A DNA stretch of 64,000 nucleotides from assembly GCF_010726765.1 (NCBI RefSeq), contig NZ_AP022601.1:4092001-4156000 (forward strand). Direction: 5' to 3'. Both the position numbers and the translations under genes were made by a program. The notes below the pieces were generated by a model. It searched no databases. It worked only from the letters and a program-made list of their open reading frames with translations, and was not told where the DNA came from. Numbering within the stretch: the first letter of the stretch is position 1; every line of letters begins with the position of its first letter. Below, piece after piece: positions 45,372 to 54,350 of the stretch. This DNA comes from Mycobacterium gallinarum. Lineage in GTDB: Bacteria > Actinomycetota > Actinomycetes > Mycobacteriales > Mycobacteriaceae.

Positions 45372-46939
45372 GTACGTGATCCTTCCAGATCGACTGCGGC
45401 GCGGTCTTCCGCCGCGACGGGAATGGTGAAGCGGAATCTGGTTCCCCCGGCGAAGGTGTTGTCGATCCAGATGGTGCCGCCGTGATGTTCGATGATCTTC
45501 TTGCACAGCGCGAGGCCGATACCGGTGCCGGTGTAGACGTCGCGTCCGTGTAGGCGCTGGAAGATCACGAAGACCTTGTCGGAGAACTCTTCGGGGATGC
45601 CGATGCCGTTGTCGGTCACGGTCAGCATCCACGGGGCGTCGGGATCGTCGGCGCTGCGCTCACAATTGACGACGATGCGTGGCGCGACGCCGTCACGCCG
45701 GAACTTCACCGCATTGCCGATCAGGTTCTGCCACACCATCGTCAGCAGCGTGGGATCGCCGAGGATCCGGGGCAGTGGCTGCCCCTCGCGGACGACCTGG
45801 GCCCCGGACTCGGCGATCGCGGTGTCGAGGTTGGCGATCGCGTCATCGAGCGTGGCACCGAGGTCGACGTCGGCGCTCGCCGCATTGAGCCGGCCCACCC
45901 GGGAGAACGTGAGCAGGTCGTTGATCAGGATCTGCATCCGCTTGGCGCCGTCGACGGCGAACGCGATGTATTCCGTTCCGCGTTCGTCGAGCTTGTCGCC
46001 GTAGCGCTTTTCGATGAGCTGGCAGAACGACGCCACCTTGCGCAGCGGTTCCTGGAGGTCGTGCGACGCGACATAGGCGAACTGCTCGAGTTCGGCGTTG
46101 GACCGCTGCAGCTCGAGCGCCTGCTCGGCCAGCATGGTTCGTGCCTCGGTGGCGGCTTCGAGCTCTTCGACGATCCGTTGTCGCATGTCCTCGACGTCGG
46201 CGGCGATGGCGCGAATGTCCCTGGGGCCTTCCGGCACGATCCGACTGGAGAAGTCGCCCTGGGTGATCCTCCGACAGGCAGCGGCCAAGGCCTCGAGAGG
46301 CCGGGTGACCGCCCTCCTGATCACCAGCGCGGACAGGACGGCCGCGACGACCACCGCCCCGACGACCGAGATCAGCACGGCATTGCGCCAGCCTTTCACG
46401 GCCGCAAGCTCGGCATCGGCGGCCTCACGCTCTTGTTGCAGCCGTTGCAGCTGAGTGTCGAAAAGCTGGCGCAGGCTGTCGAACGAGGTCTTGCCGCGGG
46501 CGACCGTCGCGCCGTCCATCACCGACGGCACACCGGGCTTGACGTCGGCGATGAGCGGTTCGGCATAGGCGGTACGCCACGCCGCCGCTGCGCTCTCGAT
46601 GGCGTCCAGGTCGTCGAGCACCTTCTTGCGATCCCCGGCTTCATCCCGGATCTGTTGCGCCGCAGCCGTTTCGGCTTTCTGCCCGGCAACGTAGGGCTCG
46701 AGGAACTGGGGGTTGGCGGAGATCGCATACCCGCGCAACGACGTCTCCTGGTCACGTAGTGCGGCCTGCAGCTTGTAGGCGCCGAGCCGCATCGGAGCGA
46801 TGTCTCCGGTGATCTCCTGCGACACGGCGTCCGTCCGATTCACCAGCAGCGCACCCGCGACGGCGCCGGCGAGGACGACCGCGCCCATGACGGCCAGCAC
46901 GAGGTTCTGCCAGCCCTGGACCGTGGGCTGCCACTTCAT
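45368..46939 (-). CDS. Sensor histidine kinase with CHASE3 and HAMP domains
   Basis: 523 residues. TM1 (about 14-35), an extracellular CHASE3-like helical domain (40-185: RDQETSLRGYAISAN, FLEPY), TM2 (about 188-210), HAMP (to about 265), a coiled helix, then HisKA with the phosphorylated His in YVASHDLQEPLRKVASFCQ (about 291). The ATPase has NLIGNAVKFR, VTDNGIGIP, GRDVYTGTGIGLAL. The dimerisation helix resembles that of cyanobacterial phytochrome kinases (Cph1). ATGA links it to genes on both sides, so it surely works with the receiver next to it. CHASE3 ligand unknown. Confidence 0.92.
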   Translation of the reverse strand: MKWQPTVQGWQNLVLAVMGAVVLAGAVAGALLVNRTDAVSQEITGDIAPMRLGAYKLQAALRDQETSLRGYAISANPQFLEPYVAGQKAETAAAQQIRDEAGDRKKVLDDLDAIESAAAAWRTAYAEPLIADVKPGVPSVMDGATVARGKTSFDSLRQLFDTQLQRLQQEREAADAELAAVKGWRNAVLISVVGAVVVAAVLSALVIRRAVTRPLEALAAACRRITQGDFSSRIVPEGPRDIRAIAADVEDMRQRIVEELEAATEARTMLAEQALELQRSNAELEQFAYVASHDLQEPLRKVASFCQLIEKRYGDKLDERGTEYIAFAVDGAKRMQILINDLLTFSRVGRLNAASADVDLGATLDDAIANLDTAIAESGAQVVREGQPLPRILGDPTLLTMVWQNLIGNAVKFRRDGVAPRIVVNCERSADDPDAPWMLTVTDNGIGIPEEFSDKVFVIFQRLHGRDVYTGTGIGLALCKKIIEHHGGTIWIDNTFAGGTRFRFTIPVAAEDRAAVDLEGSRT

Positions 46940-48147
46940 CCGGTCGCCGTCCGCTCGACCCGCACGACGGCGATGTCGTCGCTGATACCGCCGACGGACT
47001 GCGCGCGACGCTCGACATCGTCGATCAAGGCTTCGACGAATTGAGCGCCGGGCAGATGTGCATACGACCGCGCCACTTCCAGGAGACCCGACTCCATGAG
47101 GCGTTCGGTACCCCGTCCGGATCGGCCCTCGATCAAGCCGTCGGTGAGGAGTACGAGGCCGTGTCGCGGCGGCAGTTCCATGATGTTCAGCGGCCACTCG
47201 TATCCGTTGAGGCCCAGCGCAGGACCCACCGAAGGCTCCAGCCACTCCACCGAATCCGGGCCGTGCAACAGCATGGCGGGGTGGCCGGCGGACACCGCGT
47301 TGAAGCTCAGATCGTCGGGGGATATCGCCACCGAGAGAACCGTCGCGAAAATACTGGTGCCGGGGCGCTCGGTGCTCAGGATCCGCTCCAACTGACGCAT
47401 CCGCTCGTTGCCGCGCAATCCCGCGAATGTCAGCGCGCGCCAGCCGATGCGCAGCGCGACCCCGAGCGCGGCCTCGTTGGGACCGTGCCCGGCCACATCG
47501 CCGACCATGACGTGCACGGTGCGATCGGGGGTTTGGACGAAGTCGTAGAAGTCACCACCGAGAAGCGCGAACTGCCTACTCGGCCGGTATCGCGCGACGA
47601 TGTCTACGCCCGGATCGTCGAGTAACAACGGTGACGGCAGCAGCCCGCGTTCGAGGCGCGCGTTCTCGGTCGCGCGCAGCTCGCTGGCGTGCAGTTCGTG
47701 CGCAGTCAGCTCGGCGCGCTTACGTTCGACCGCGTACAGCAGCGCGCGGTGCAGCGTGTCGGGCTCAACCCGGCCCTTGACCAGGTAGTCCTGCGCTCCC
47801 GCGGCAACGGCGGAGACGCCGAAGTGTTCGTCGTTCAGGCCGGTGAGCACGACGATGGGCATCGTCGCGTCTTGTTTGGCGACCTGATCCAGCGCCTTTA
47901 TTCCGTTCGCATCGGGGAGGTTGAGGTCCAGCAATATGCAGTCCGGGCGGGATGCGGCCAGTTGGCGCTCGGCTTCCTCGATCGAGGGCGCCCACACGAC
48001 CTTGATGTCGGCGCCCGCATCGGCGATGAGTTCCTCGACCAGAATGGCGTCACCCCGGTCGTCCTCGACGAGCAGCACCGAGAACGGCCGCTCATCGGCG
48101 GCCTGATCAGCGGCGGTGCCCCTCACAGGGTTATATATCGAACTCAC
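46936..48147 (-). CDS. Response regulator with PP2C (SpoIIE/RsbU-type) phosphatase output
   Basis: About 403 residues. N-terminal receiver (VLLVEDDRGDA; phospho-Asp in CILLDLNLPDANG; VVLTGLND; YLVKGRV), then a coiled linker (RKRAELTAHELHASELRATENARLERGLLP) and a PP2C/SpoIIE phosphatase (LLGGDFYDFV, MVGDVAGHGPNEAALGV, VSAGHPAMLL, LLTDGLIEGR, SDDIAVVRV). Such proteins dephosphorylate anti-anti-sigma factors in partner-switching pathways when the receiver is phosphorylated. The stop overlaps the kinase ATG, so kinase and phosphatase are co-translated. Start uncertain: GTG 48147 shown; TTG 48153 and GTG 48126 are also possible. Confidence 0.9.
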   Translation of the reverse strand: MSSIYNPVRGTAADQAADERPFSVLLVEDDRGDAILVEELIADAGADIKVVWAPSIEEAERQLAASRPDCILLDLNLPDANGIKALDQVAKQDATMPIVVLTGLNDEHFGVSAVAAGAQDYLVKGRVEPDTLHRALLYAVERKRAELTAHELHASELRATENARLERGLLPSPLLLDDPGVDIVARYRPSRQFALLGGDFYDFVQTPDRTVHVMVGDVAGHGPNEAALGVALRIGWRALTFAGLRGNERMRQLERILSTERPGTSIFATVLSVAISPDDLSFNAVSAGHPAMLLHGPDSVEWLEPSVGPALGLNGYEWPLNIMELPPRHGLVLLTDGLIEGRSGRGTERLMESGLLEVARSYAHLPGAQFVEALIDDVERRAQSVGGISDDIAVVRVERTATG

Positions 48148-48222
48148 TGGCAACCACGTTTCCCACGCGCGTCACCGTGGCCGCTGTGACCGCTTCTTTA
48201 GTGACATCGGAAAGAATAGACG

Positions 48223-49299
48223 CTATACAGTCCGGGGTCCCCGCCTGAACCCCGTTTGGCTGCGAATCAACGGCAGCGTCGCGGAGGTGGCGAATCCGGG
48301 CGGCGCCTGGCAGACGGCGGTGACCGCGTTGAGGACCTGCATGCCGGTGGCGACGCTGGCCGACCGTACGTGCTCTTCGATGGTGGCGTTGCGGGTGAAG
48401 CTCGCCAGCGACATGAAGTGGGTGCGCATCGACGGGTCGCCCTCGATGGTCAACGTCCAGCCGTGCTGGGGTTTGGGCCAGTGCGAGGGGTACTCGCCGC
48501 CCACTGTCCACAGCGTTTCGATCTCGATGAGTGTTTCGCCGTCGCGGTGACCGGACCAATTCCAGCGCTGTCCGGCCGTGGTCCCGGCGGCCAGCAGGTG
48601 GTCGAAGATCTGGTGATCCTCTGCGGCGGGAATGGCCTCCACGGTGGCCGAGACACCGTCGATGTCGGCGTTCAGCGCGTCGGCCAGAAACCAGACCTGC
48701 TCGGTGAAGATCGAGCTGTTGAAAGCCAGGAAGTCGGTCGCGGTTGGGCTTATCGACTCGACCGGCTGACCAAATGCCATGTTGTCGAACGTGATTCCGG
48801 TGCTTTCGTACACCGACCAGTCGGCGCGCTCCTGCAGGGTGATCCTCTCGATCGTTCGGCTCATGCCCGAAAGCGCCAGCGGCAGGACACCGGAGAGGTT
48901 TCCCGGGTTGATGCCGCTGCCGTGCACGGACGTGCCGCCCTTCTCGCAGGCGGCACGGACGCGGTCGCGATCGGCAGCGTCAATCCGCGCGGGGTGGAAC
49001 AGAAATGCCGTGGTCACAACGTTTTTCCCGGTTTCGAGGAGCCGGCAGACGTCGTCGAGGTGCGCGGTGCGCGGCGTGTAGAGCACGCAGTCGGCGTCCA
49101 GTCTGAGGATCTGGTCGACGTCGGTCGTCGCGGTCACGCCGATCGGTTCACGGCCGACGAGAGTGCCGATGTCGACGCCATTCTTCTCATCGGAGTAGAC
49201 CAGCGCGCCGACGAGGGAGAGATCGTCTCGGTGGTCGAGGATCGCGGCGATCATCTCGCTGCCCACCGTGCCGGTTCCCCATTGAATTACCCGATGCAC
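48223..49299 (-). CDS. DapB_N-fold NAD(P)-dependent oxidoreductase
   Basis: 358 residues, second member of the family seen at 14499-15566. Rossmann start RVIQWGTGTVGSEMIAAIL; VGALVYSDEKNGVDIGTLV; NVVTTAFLFHPA; GSGINPGNLSGVLPLALSG, the counterpart of GSGVSPGF in the other copy. Probable NAD(P)-dependent dehydrogenase of unknown substrate. GTG 49299 is set by TACGGT 6 nt upstream, so it has its own promoter although it lies inside the signalling island, between the phytochrome-phosphatase and the receiver-phosphatase genes. Nothing links it mechanistically to them. Confidence 0.8.
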   Translation of the reverse strand: MHRVIQWGTGTVGSEMIAAILDHRDDLSLVGALVYSDEKNGVDIGTLVGREPIGVTATTDVDQILRLDADCVLYTPRTAHLDDVCRLLETGKNVVTTAFLFHPARIDAADRDRVRAACEKGGTSVHGSGINPGNLSGVLPLALSGMSRTIERITLQERADWSVYESTGITFDNMAFGQPVESISPTATDFLAFNSSIFTEQVWFLADALNADIDGVSATVEAIPAAEDHQIFDHLLAAGTTAGQRWNWSGHRDGETLIEIETLWTVGGEYPSHWPKPQHGWTLTIEGDPSMRTHFMSLASFTRNATIEEHVRSASVATGMQVLNAVTAVCQAPPGFATSATLPLIRSQTGFRRGPRTV

Positions 49300-49305
49300 G
49301 GTCGG

Positions 49306-49311
49306 ACCGTA
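49306..49311 (-). promoter_or_regulatory. -10 element of the 48223-49299 gene (leaderless)
   Basis: On the minus strand TACGGT (49311 to 49306) lies 6 nt before GTG 49299. Confidence 0.55.
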
Positions 49312-49316
49312 GCAGC

Positions 49317-51581
49317 CTAGGGTCGGCGCAGGGTGACGATCGTGACATCGTCGTCGGTTTCGGCCGTCGCCATTGCCGTTGCGATATCTGTCGCCGTCGA
49401 TTCAATTGCGCGGCTGAGCGTTTCGGCGAGCCGCGCGATACCGTCGTCGATCGGCTCGTTCCGGCGTTCGACGAGGCCGTCGGAGAACATCACCAATCCC
49501 TGCCCGGCCTCGATGGTGAACGCGCTTGGTTCGTACGTCATGCCAACCGCGCCGATCGGCGGGGAAAGCAACACCGGCGCCGGATCGGCAACGCCGTCGC
49601 GGTGTGTCAGGAACGGAATGAGATGACCGGCGCACGCGGCTTCGACATCCCCGGTATCCAGATCGACTCGCGCGACGATCACGGTGACGAACGCGCGGGG
49701 CACCATGTGCACGCAGAACTCGTTGAGCAGGTTGAGCGCCTCGGCGGGCGCGGCGCCGGTGAACAGATACGCGCGCAAGGTGTTTCGCACCTGCGCCATG
49801 GTCCCCGCCGCAGCCATGCCGTGGCCTGCGACGTCCCCGATCAGCACGATTAACCGGCCGTCGCGGAGTTCGAACGCGTCGTACCAGTCGCCGCCGACGC
49901 GCCCTCCGACGGCGGGTTCATAGTGCGCCGACAACTGCCAGCCTTCGAGCGTCGGAATCGATGTGGGCAACAGGCTGCGCTGCAGGGTTTCCGCGACGCG
50001 CAGTGCGCCCCGGGTCCGGCGGTAGAGCGCCTCGACGAGGTGTCGCCGCAGCGACTCGGCCGAGTCCACCTCGGTCGTCTGCCACGGTTCGCAGCATCTC
50101 TTCACGATTTCGCGCCAGCGGTCGAACGACTTGCGCGGGCTGAGACGAACGTCATCACCTTCGCCCACTGCGATCGCCTTGTTGTGGGGGTCGCCGCCCC
50201 AATCCACCGATCGCACGACCTCACCGCGGAACCAGATCGCGTACTGCCCGTCGGGCAGGTTGATCACGAGCGCGCCCGAGGTCACGGCCGAATCGACATC
50301 GAGATCGGGCAGCTCCCGGGACAGGGACTCGCTGCTCGCGATGTTGTCGCCCGCGTCCAGGGCCCACGCCACGACATCGGCCACAGCGTGCGGCGATGGA
50401 ACGGATCCCAGCATCCGATACTCGCCACCGATGTTGACGACGGCGCCGTCGGCGGGCACGAGATCGAGCAGGTTCGGGGCTCCGAGCAGCACCTCGGACA
50501 GCGATTCCCCGTCGTCGAGGGTGGCGGAGGTGAGCTTGCCCAGGACGGCCTGCGCAGCCAGCCGCCTGTGCAATTGCTCGTCTTCGAACTGGTCGACCAG
50601 TCGCAGCGAGAGGGTGGAGCCGAGGAATTCGGCAGCGGCCCTGGACCCGAACGGCGGTAGATGCGGACCGGCGTAGTGGTGGCAGGCGATCAGCCCCCAC
50701 AACCGCCCGTGCCGCAGCAGCGAGATCGACATCGATGCCTGCACGCCCATGTTCTGCAGGTACTCGATGTGGATCGGCGAGACGCTGCGTAGCGTCGCAT
50801 GCGTCAGGTCGGTGGGCACGCCCCGATCCGGATCGACTGTCGGCACCAACGGTGCCGGTGTGTAGCCGACGTCGTCGATGAGCCGTAGCCAGTTCTTCTC
50901 GTAGAGGGCACGCGCCTGTGAGGGAATGTCGGTGGACGGGTAATGCAGTCCGAGGAACGAGTTCAGCTCGTCGAGTTTGGCTTCGGCGACAACCTCGCCG
51001 TTGTAGTCCTCGTCGTAGCGGTACACCATGACGCGGTCGAAGCCGGTGAGTTCGCGGACCGCGCGCGCGGTGGCGTCATAGAGCTCGGTCAGCGTGGCGG
51101 CACGGTTGAGCTCGTCGACCGAGCCGCGGACTGCCTGATAGGTGTTGGGGAACGCGAAAGGCCTTTCACCGTAAGCGGTCTCGATTTCGACCAGCAGCAC
51201 GCCACCAAGCTCACGGTGCAAGATCACGTCGAACGCGAGTTTGTCGCCGGCGACGTCGATCACGGACTCGATCGGGTTGCGTTGGTGCAGATCGCCCGAG
51301 GCAGACGCCGCCCGCTCGACCCGCGCGGCCTGGTCGGTTCCGATCAGAGACGAGAGGTGCCGACCGACGACGTCGTCCACGGCGCGACCGAGCAATTCCG
51401 CGGCGTTGGCACTGACCTGGCGCACCTCGAAGTCGGACTCACGCACGACGGCCAGGACGCCGCGCGGCTGAACGCTGCCGGGGATATGGATCGGTTCCCG
51501 TGCACAGTTGTCGAGATCGACGGGCATACCGACCGGCACGAAGTCCTCGGGCGCAGCGCCGTTCGGATCAGCGACAGACAA
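49317..51581 (-). CDS. Bacteriophytochrome fused to a PP2C/SpoIIE phosphatase
   Basis: About 754 residues. The photosensory core is complete: the biliverdin-binding Cys at about residue 26 in DLDNCAREPIHIPG, PAS text SVQPRGVL, the GAF pocket with the Asp in PSTDIPSQARALY (about 217), His in SPIHIEYLQNMGV (about 268) and His in LIACHHY (about 297), and the PHY tongue PRKSFDRWREIV (about 483). After a linker (RRTRGALRVAETLQRSLLP) follows a PP2C-type phosphatase (VGGDWYDAFEL, LIGDVAGHGMAAAG, VMFSDGLVERR, TDDDVTIVTL) in place of a histidine kinase. So red/far-red light may directly set phosphatase activity. Start TTG 51581 has GGGAG 8 nt upstream; longer frames run into the tRNA gene. Confidence 0.93.
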   Translation of the reverse strand: MSVADPNGAAPEDFVPVGMPVDLDNCAREPIHIPGSVQPRGVLAVVRESDFEVRQVSANAAELLGRAVDDVVGRHLSSLIGTDQAARVERAASASGDLHQRNPIESVIDVAGDKLAFDVILHRELGGVLLVEIETAYGERPFAFPNTYQAVRGSVDELNRAATLTELYDATARAVRELTGFDRVMVYRYDEDYNGEVVAEAKLDELNSFLGLHYPSTDIPSQARALYEKNWLRLIDDVGYTPAPLVPTVDPDRGVPTDLTHATLRSVSPIHIEYLQNMGVQASMSISLLRHGRLWGLIACHHYAGPHLPPFGSRAAAEFLGSTLSLRLVDQFEDEQLHRRLAAQAVLGKLTSATLDDGESLSEVLLGAPNLLDLVPADGAVVNIGGEYRMLGSVPSPHAVADVVAWALDAGDNIASSESLSRELPDLDVDSAVTSGALVINLPDGQYAIWFRGEVVRSVDWGGDPHNKAIAVGEGDDVRLSPRKSFDRWREIVKRCCEPWQTTEVDSAESLRRHLVEALYRRTRGALRVAETLQRSLLPTSIPTLEGWQLSAHYEPAVGGRVGGDWYDAFELRDGRLIVLIGDVAGHGMAAAGTMAQVRNTLRAYLFTGAAPAEALNLLNEFCVHMVPRAFVTVIVARVDLDTGDVEAACAGHLIPFLTHRDGVADPAPVLLSPPIGAVGMTYEPSAFTIEAGQGLVMFSDGLVERRNEPIDDGIARLAETLSRAIESTATDIATAMATAETDDDVTIVTLRRP

Positions 51582-51755
51582 CGCGCGGGCTCCCAAAAGG
51601 TCGAATCGGACAGGCCCGCTGCTGGACCATTCAAGTATGCACTGCCCGGCTTTCGCTGCCGCGTCGGCGAGATGCCTCGGATGTAGCGACCGACGGCGAT
51701 GCCCAGCAGCTACGGACCGATGAGCGCGGCTGCGCTTCAACCGGGGAACTTGTGG

Positions 51756-51843
51756 CGGTGGCGGAGGGATTTGAACCCTCGGACGGGGGTTACCCGTCAC
51801 ACGCTTTCGAGGCGTGCTCCTTAGGCCGCTCGGACACGCCACC
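51756..51843 (-). tRNA. tRNA-Ser (anticodon CGA)
   Basis: An 88-nt type II tRNA on the minus strand. Acceptor GGTGGCG (from 51843) pairs with CGCCACC ending at 51757, discriminator G at 51756. The anticodon stem CACGC/GCGTG frames loop CTCGAAA, anticodon CGA, reading UCG. A long variable arm (GTGACGGGTAACCCCCGTC) and T arm GAGGGTTCAAATCCCTC follow. CCA is not encoded. Confidence 0.93.
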
Positions 51844-52022
51844 GCGTGGCAGCTTACCGACGAGAGTGCCGAGTGCCCAAACCGTCCCTTAATGTCACTT
51901 CCGGCGGCGTCATCATTTGACGGCACTGGGTCGGAGAAGTCGAGCTTTCGAGACCGAATCGACGCGTGGCCGCCACGCGTGGTCGGCGCCCAACGGGGTA
52001 TGCAGGCGCTAGAAAGGTGGCG

Positions 52023-52328
52023 ATGAAGACCATTACGCTCGCAGCCCTGGCGTTTTCCGGGGCGATCGCGTCACTCGTTCACGCGCCGAGCGCGATCGCC
52101 GGCCCTGAGTCCGACTACTGCCAAAGCCTCGCCCGTGCGGGATATCCGGGCGATTGCGCTACGTTGACCAGCCTCGCGAAGGATGTTTGCACTCAATACG
52201 ATCGCGGCCTTGATCTGGACACCATCGTGCAACGCCTCGACGCCACGACGAAGAACGAAGGTTTGTCGAACTACATCATGGCCGGCGCTCCGCTGTACTT
52301 CTGCCCGAAGTACGCCAGCAACAGCTGA
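52023..52328 (+). CDS. Secreted DUF732-like protein
   Basis: 101 residues: a signal peptide (MKTITLAALAFSGAIASLVH, cut near AIAGPE) and a mature helical domain with four cysteines (SDYCQSLARAGYPGDCATLTSLAKDVC, then YFCPKY). This pattern is close to mycobacterial DUF732 secreted proteins, function unknown. AAAGG lies 6 nt before ATG 52023. It is convergent with tadA, with one base between the stops. Confidence 0.82.
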   Translation: MKTITLAALAFSGAIASLVHAPSAIAGPESDYCQSLARAGYPGDCATLTSLAKDVCTQYDRGLDLDTIVQRLDATTKNEGLSNYIMAGAPLYFCPKYASNS

Positions 52329-52329
52329 G

Positions 52330-52779
52330 TCACCGCTGCCGGGCGAAGAACGCCTCCAGCGGCGCCGCACACTCGGCGGCCAGCACGCCACCGCGAACGT
52401 CGGGCCGGTGTGTCAGCCGACGATCGCGCACCACGTCCCACAGCGAGCCGACCGCCCCCGTCTTCGGCTCCCACGCCCCGAACACCAGGCGCGCCACCCG
52501 CGCCATCACCAGCGCCCCCGCGCACATCGTGCACGGCTCGACGGTCACCGCCAGCGTCGTCCCTTCCAGCCGCCAGCCGTCGCCCAACACCGCCGCCGCA
52601 GCGCGGAGCGCCAGGATTTCCGCGTGCGCGGTGGGATCACCGGTCTCCTCGCGCGCATTCACCGCCCGGGCCAGCTCCGTGCCGTCGGCCGCGAAAACGA
52701 CCGCACCGATCGGGACATCGCGGGGTCCGGCGGCAGCCGCCGCATCCAGAGCCGCCAGGACGAGGTCCTCGTCGGTCAC
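52330..52779 (-). CDS. tadA: tRNA-specific adenosine deaminase TadA
   Basis: 149 residues. It deaminates A34 to inosine in tRNA-Arg(ACG). The zinc site is visible as HAE in DPTAHAEILALR and PCTMCAGAL (PCxxC). Other text: DVPIGAVVFAADG, FGAWEPKTGAVGS, GVLAAECAAPLEAFFARQR. Family length is about 150. Its ATG overlaps the stop of the upstream partner gene (ATGA). It corresponds to Rv3752c. Confidence 0.93.
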   Translation of the reverse strand: MTDEDLVLAALDAAAAAGPRDVPIGAVVFAADGTELARAVNAREETGDPTAHAEILALRAAAAVLGDGWRLEGTTLAVTVEPCTMCAGALVMARVARLVFGAWEPKTGAVGSLWDVVRDRRLTHRPDVRGGVLAAECAAPLEAFFARQR

Positions 52780-53297
52780 CGGCCGAGGCGCTCGAGCACC
52801 GCCGCGAGTTCGTCCGCGAAGCCCATCTCCCGCGCGATCCGCCCCAATTGCTCGTCGGCGTACAGGTCGGACTCGTCGAGAATCACGCCCAGCACGGCCT
52901 CGGGCAGACCGACGTCGGCGAGCAGCCCCAAATCGCCCTCCTCGAACGGCTCCTCAGGGTCCAGATCGTCCTCGCTGATGTCGTTGTCCAACTTCTCGAG
53001 GACCTCTGCGGCGATGTCGTAGTCCAGCGCGGCCGTAGCATCCGACAGCAGCAACCGCGTCCCCGCCGGCGCCGGCCGCACGATCACGAAGAACTCGTCG
53101 TCGACGTCGAGCAACCCGAAAACAGCCCCTGCGCTGCGGATTTCACGAAGCTCGGTTTCGGCTGCGGACAGGCTGTTCAACGCCGCCGAACGCATCGCGG
53201 CGCAGCGCCACTTACCCTCCTCGCGGACCACAGCCACACCGAAGCCATCCGGTCGATCGGCGGCCTGCTTCGGCGACGCGGCGCGCTGTGCTCCCAT
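52776..53297 (-). CDS. tRNA adenosine deaminase-associated protein (Rv3753c-like)
   Basis: 173 residues; a conserved actinobacterial family found beside tadA. It has a beta-rich N-part (FGVAVVREEGKWRCAAM, AGAVFGLLDVDDEFFVIVRP) and an acidic C-part (DISEDDLDPEEPFEEGDLGLL, LDESDLYADEQLGRIAREMGF). The stop overlaps the tadA start (ATGA), so they are made together, but its role is not established. ATG 53297 has TAGCGT 8 nt upstream. Divergent from tyrA, as Rv3753c is from Rv3754. Confidence 0.85.
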   Translation of the reverse strand: MGAQRAASPKQAADRPDGFGVAVVREEGKWRCAAMRSAALNSLSAAETELREIRSAGAVFGLLDVDDEFFVIVRPAPAGTRLLLSDATAALDYDIAAEVLEKLDNDISEDDLDPEEPFEEGDLGLLADVGLPEAVLGVILDESDLYADEQLGRIAREMGFADELAAVLERLGR

Positions 53298-53378
53298 GGG
53301 GCCATACGCTAGTCCCCGACCAGGGACTTGACCAGGAACCGGCAGCCGGGCCGACGCCTGCGGCCACCGGAGGATGCC

Positions 53379-53384
53379 TAGGCT
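53379..53384 (+). promoter_or_regulatory. -10 element of tyrA (leaderless)
   Basis: TAGGCT lies 6 nt before GTG 53391. Confidence 0.55.
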
Positions 53385-53390
53385 GATGGC

Positions 53391-54350
53391 GTGACGAAAA
53401 CGCCGGTTTGCGTGGTTGGTCTCGGCCTCATCGGCGGATCTGTGATGCGTGCCGCCGCGGCCGCCGGGCGCGAGGTTTTCGGCTACAACCGCTCGATCGA
53501 GGCCGTCTCGGCCGCTACTGCCGACGGCTTCGACGCCACCGAGAACCTCGACGAGGCACTGACCCGCGCCGCCGACCGCAACGCCCTGGTCGTGCTCGCC
53601 GTGCCGGTGCCGGCGCTGTCACTGATGCTGAGCCGCATCCGCGATCTGGCCCCGGGCTGCCCCCTCACCGACGTCACCAGCGTCAAGTCGTGCGTCCTCG
53701 ATGAAGTCCGCAACGTCGGTCTGCTCGACCGTTTCGTCGGCGGACATCCGATGACTGGCACCGCGCAGTCCGGTTGGACCGCGGGCGACGTCAAGCTGTT
53801 CGACGGGGCGCCCTGGGTCGTCGGCGTCGACGATCACGTCGACCCCACCATCTGGACCATGGTGATGAACCTGGCCCTGGATTGCGGCGCTGTCGTCGTG
53901 CCTGCCCGGTCCGACGAGCACGACGCCGCCGCCGCGACGATCTCGCACCTGCCGCACCTACTGGCCGAGGCGCTCGCGACGACGGCTGGCGAGGTGCCAC
54001 TGGCCTTCGCACTGGCCGCAGGCTCCTTCCGCGACGGGACGCGGGTGGCGGCGACCGCGCCCGACCTCGTCCGCGCCATGTGTGAGGCCAACGCCGACCA
54101 GCTGCTGCCGGCCCTCGACCGGACTCTCGGCTTGCTCAACCAGGCCCGCGGCGCGCTCGCCGCGAAGAAGCCCCTGACCGAACTCGTCGAGGCGGGTCAC
54201 GCCGCGCGCGTGCGCTACGACAGCTTCGGCCGACCCGAGATCGTCACCGTCGTCATCGGCGAGGACCGCTGGCGCGAGGAACTCGCGGCCGAGGGTCGCG
54301 CCGGCGGGGTGATCAGATCCGCTCTGCCAGGCCTGGATAGTCGAGGATGA
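53391..54350 (+). CDS. tyrA: Prephenate dehydrogenase
   Basis: 319 residues. It converts prephenate to 4-hydroxyphenylpyruvate with NAD+, the tyrosine branch. Rossmann motif [14 protein letters not shown], the substrate-binding His/Ser text [28 protein letters not shown], then the helical C-terminal domain with [19 protein letters not shown]. No ACT regulatory domain. Leaderless GTG 53391. Its last 38 bases overlap the convergent 54313-54912 gene. Same position as Rv3754. Confidence 0.92.
   Translation: MTKTPVCVVGLGLIGGSVMRAAAAAGREVFGYNRSIEAVSAATADGFDATENLDEALTRAADRNALVVLAVPVPALSLMLSRIRDLAPGCPLTDVTSVKSCVLDEVRNVGLLDRFVGGHPMTGTAQSGWTAGDVKLFDGAPWVVGVDDHVDPTIWTMVMNLALDCGAVVVPARSDEHDAAAATISHLPHLLAEALATTAGEVPLAFALAAGSFRDGTRVAATAPDLVRAMCEANADQLLPALDRTLGLLNQARGALAAKKPLTELVEAGHAARVRYDSFGRPEIVTVVIGEDRWREELAAEGRAGGVIRSALPGLDSRG

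Noticed and set aside
51582..51926. N-terminal extension of the phytochrome-PP2C protein
   Set aside because: It would run through the tRNA-Ser(CGA) gene, and its sequence is unlike any phytochrome.
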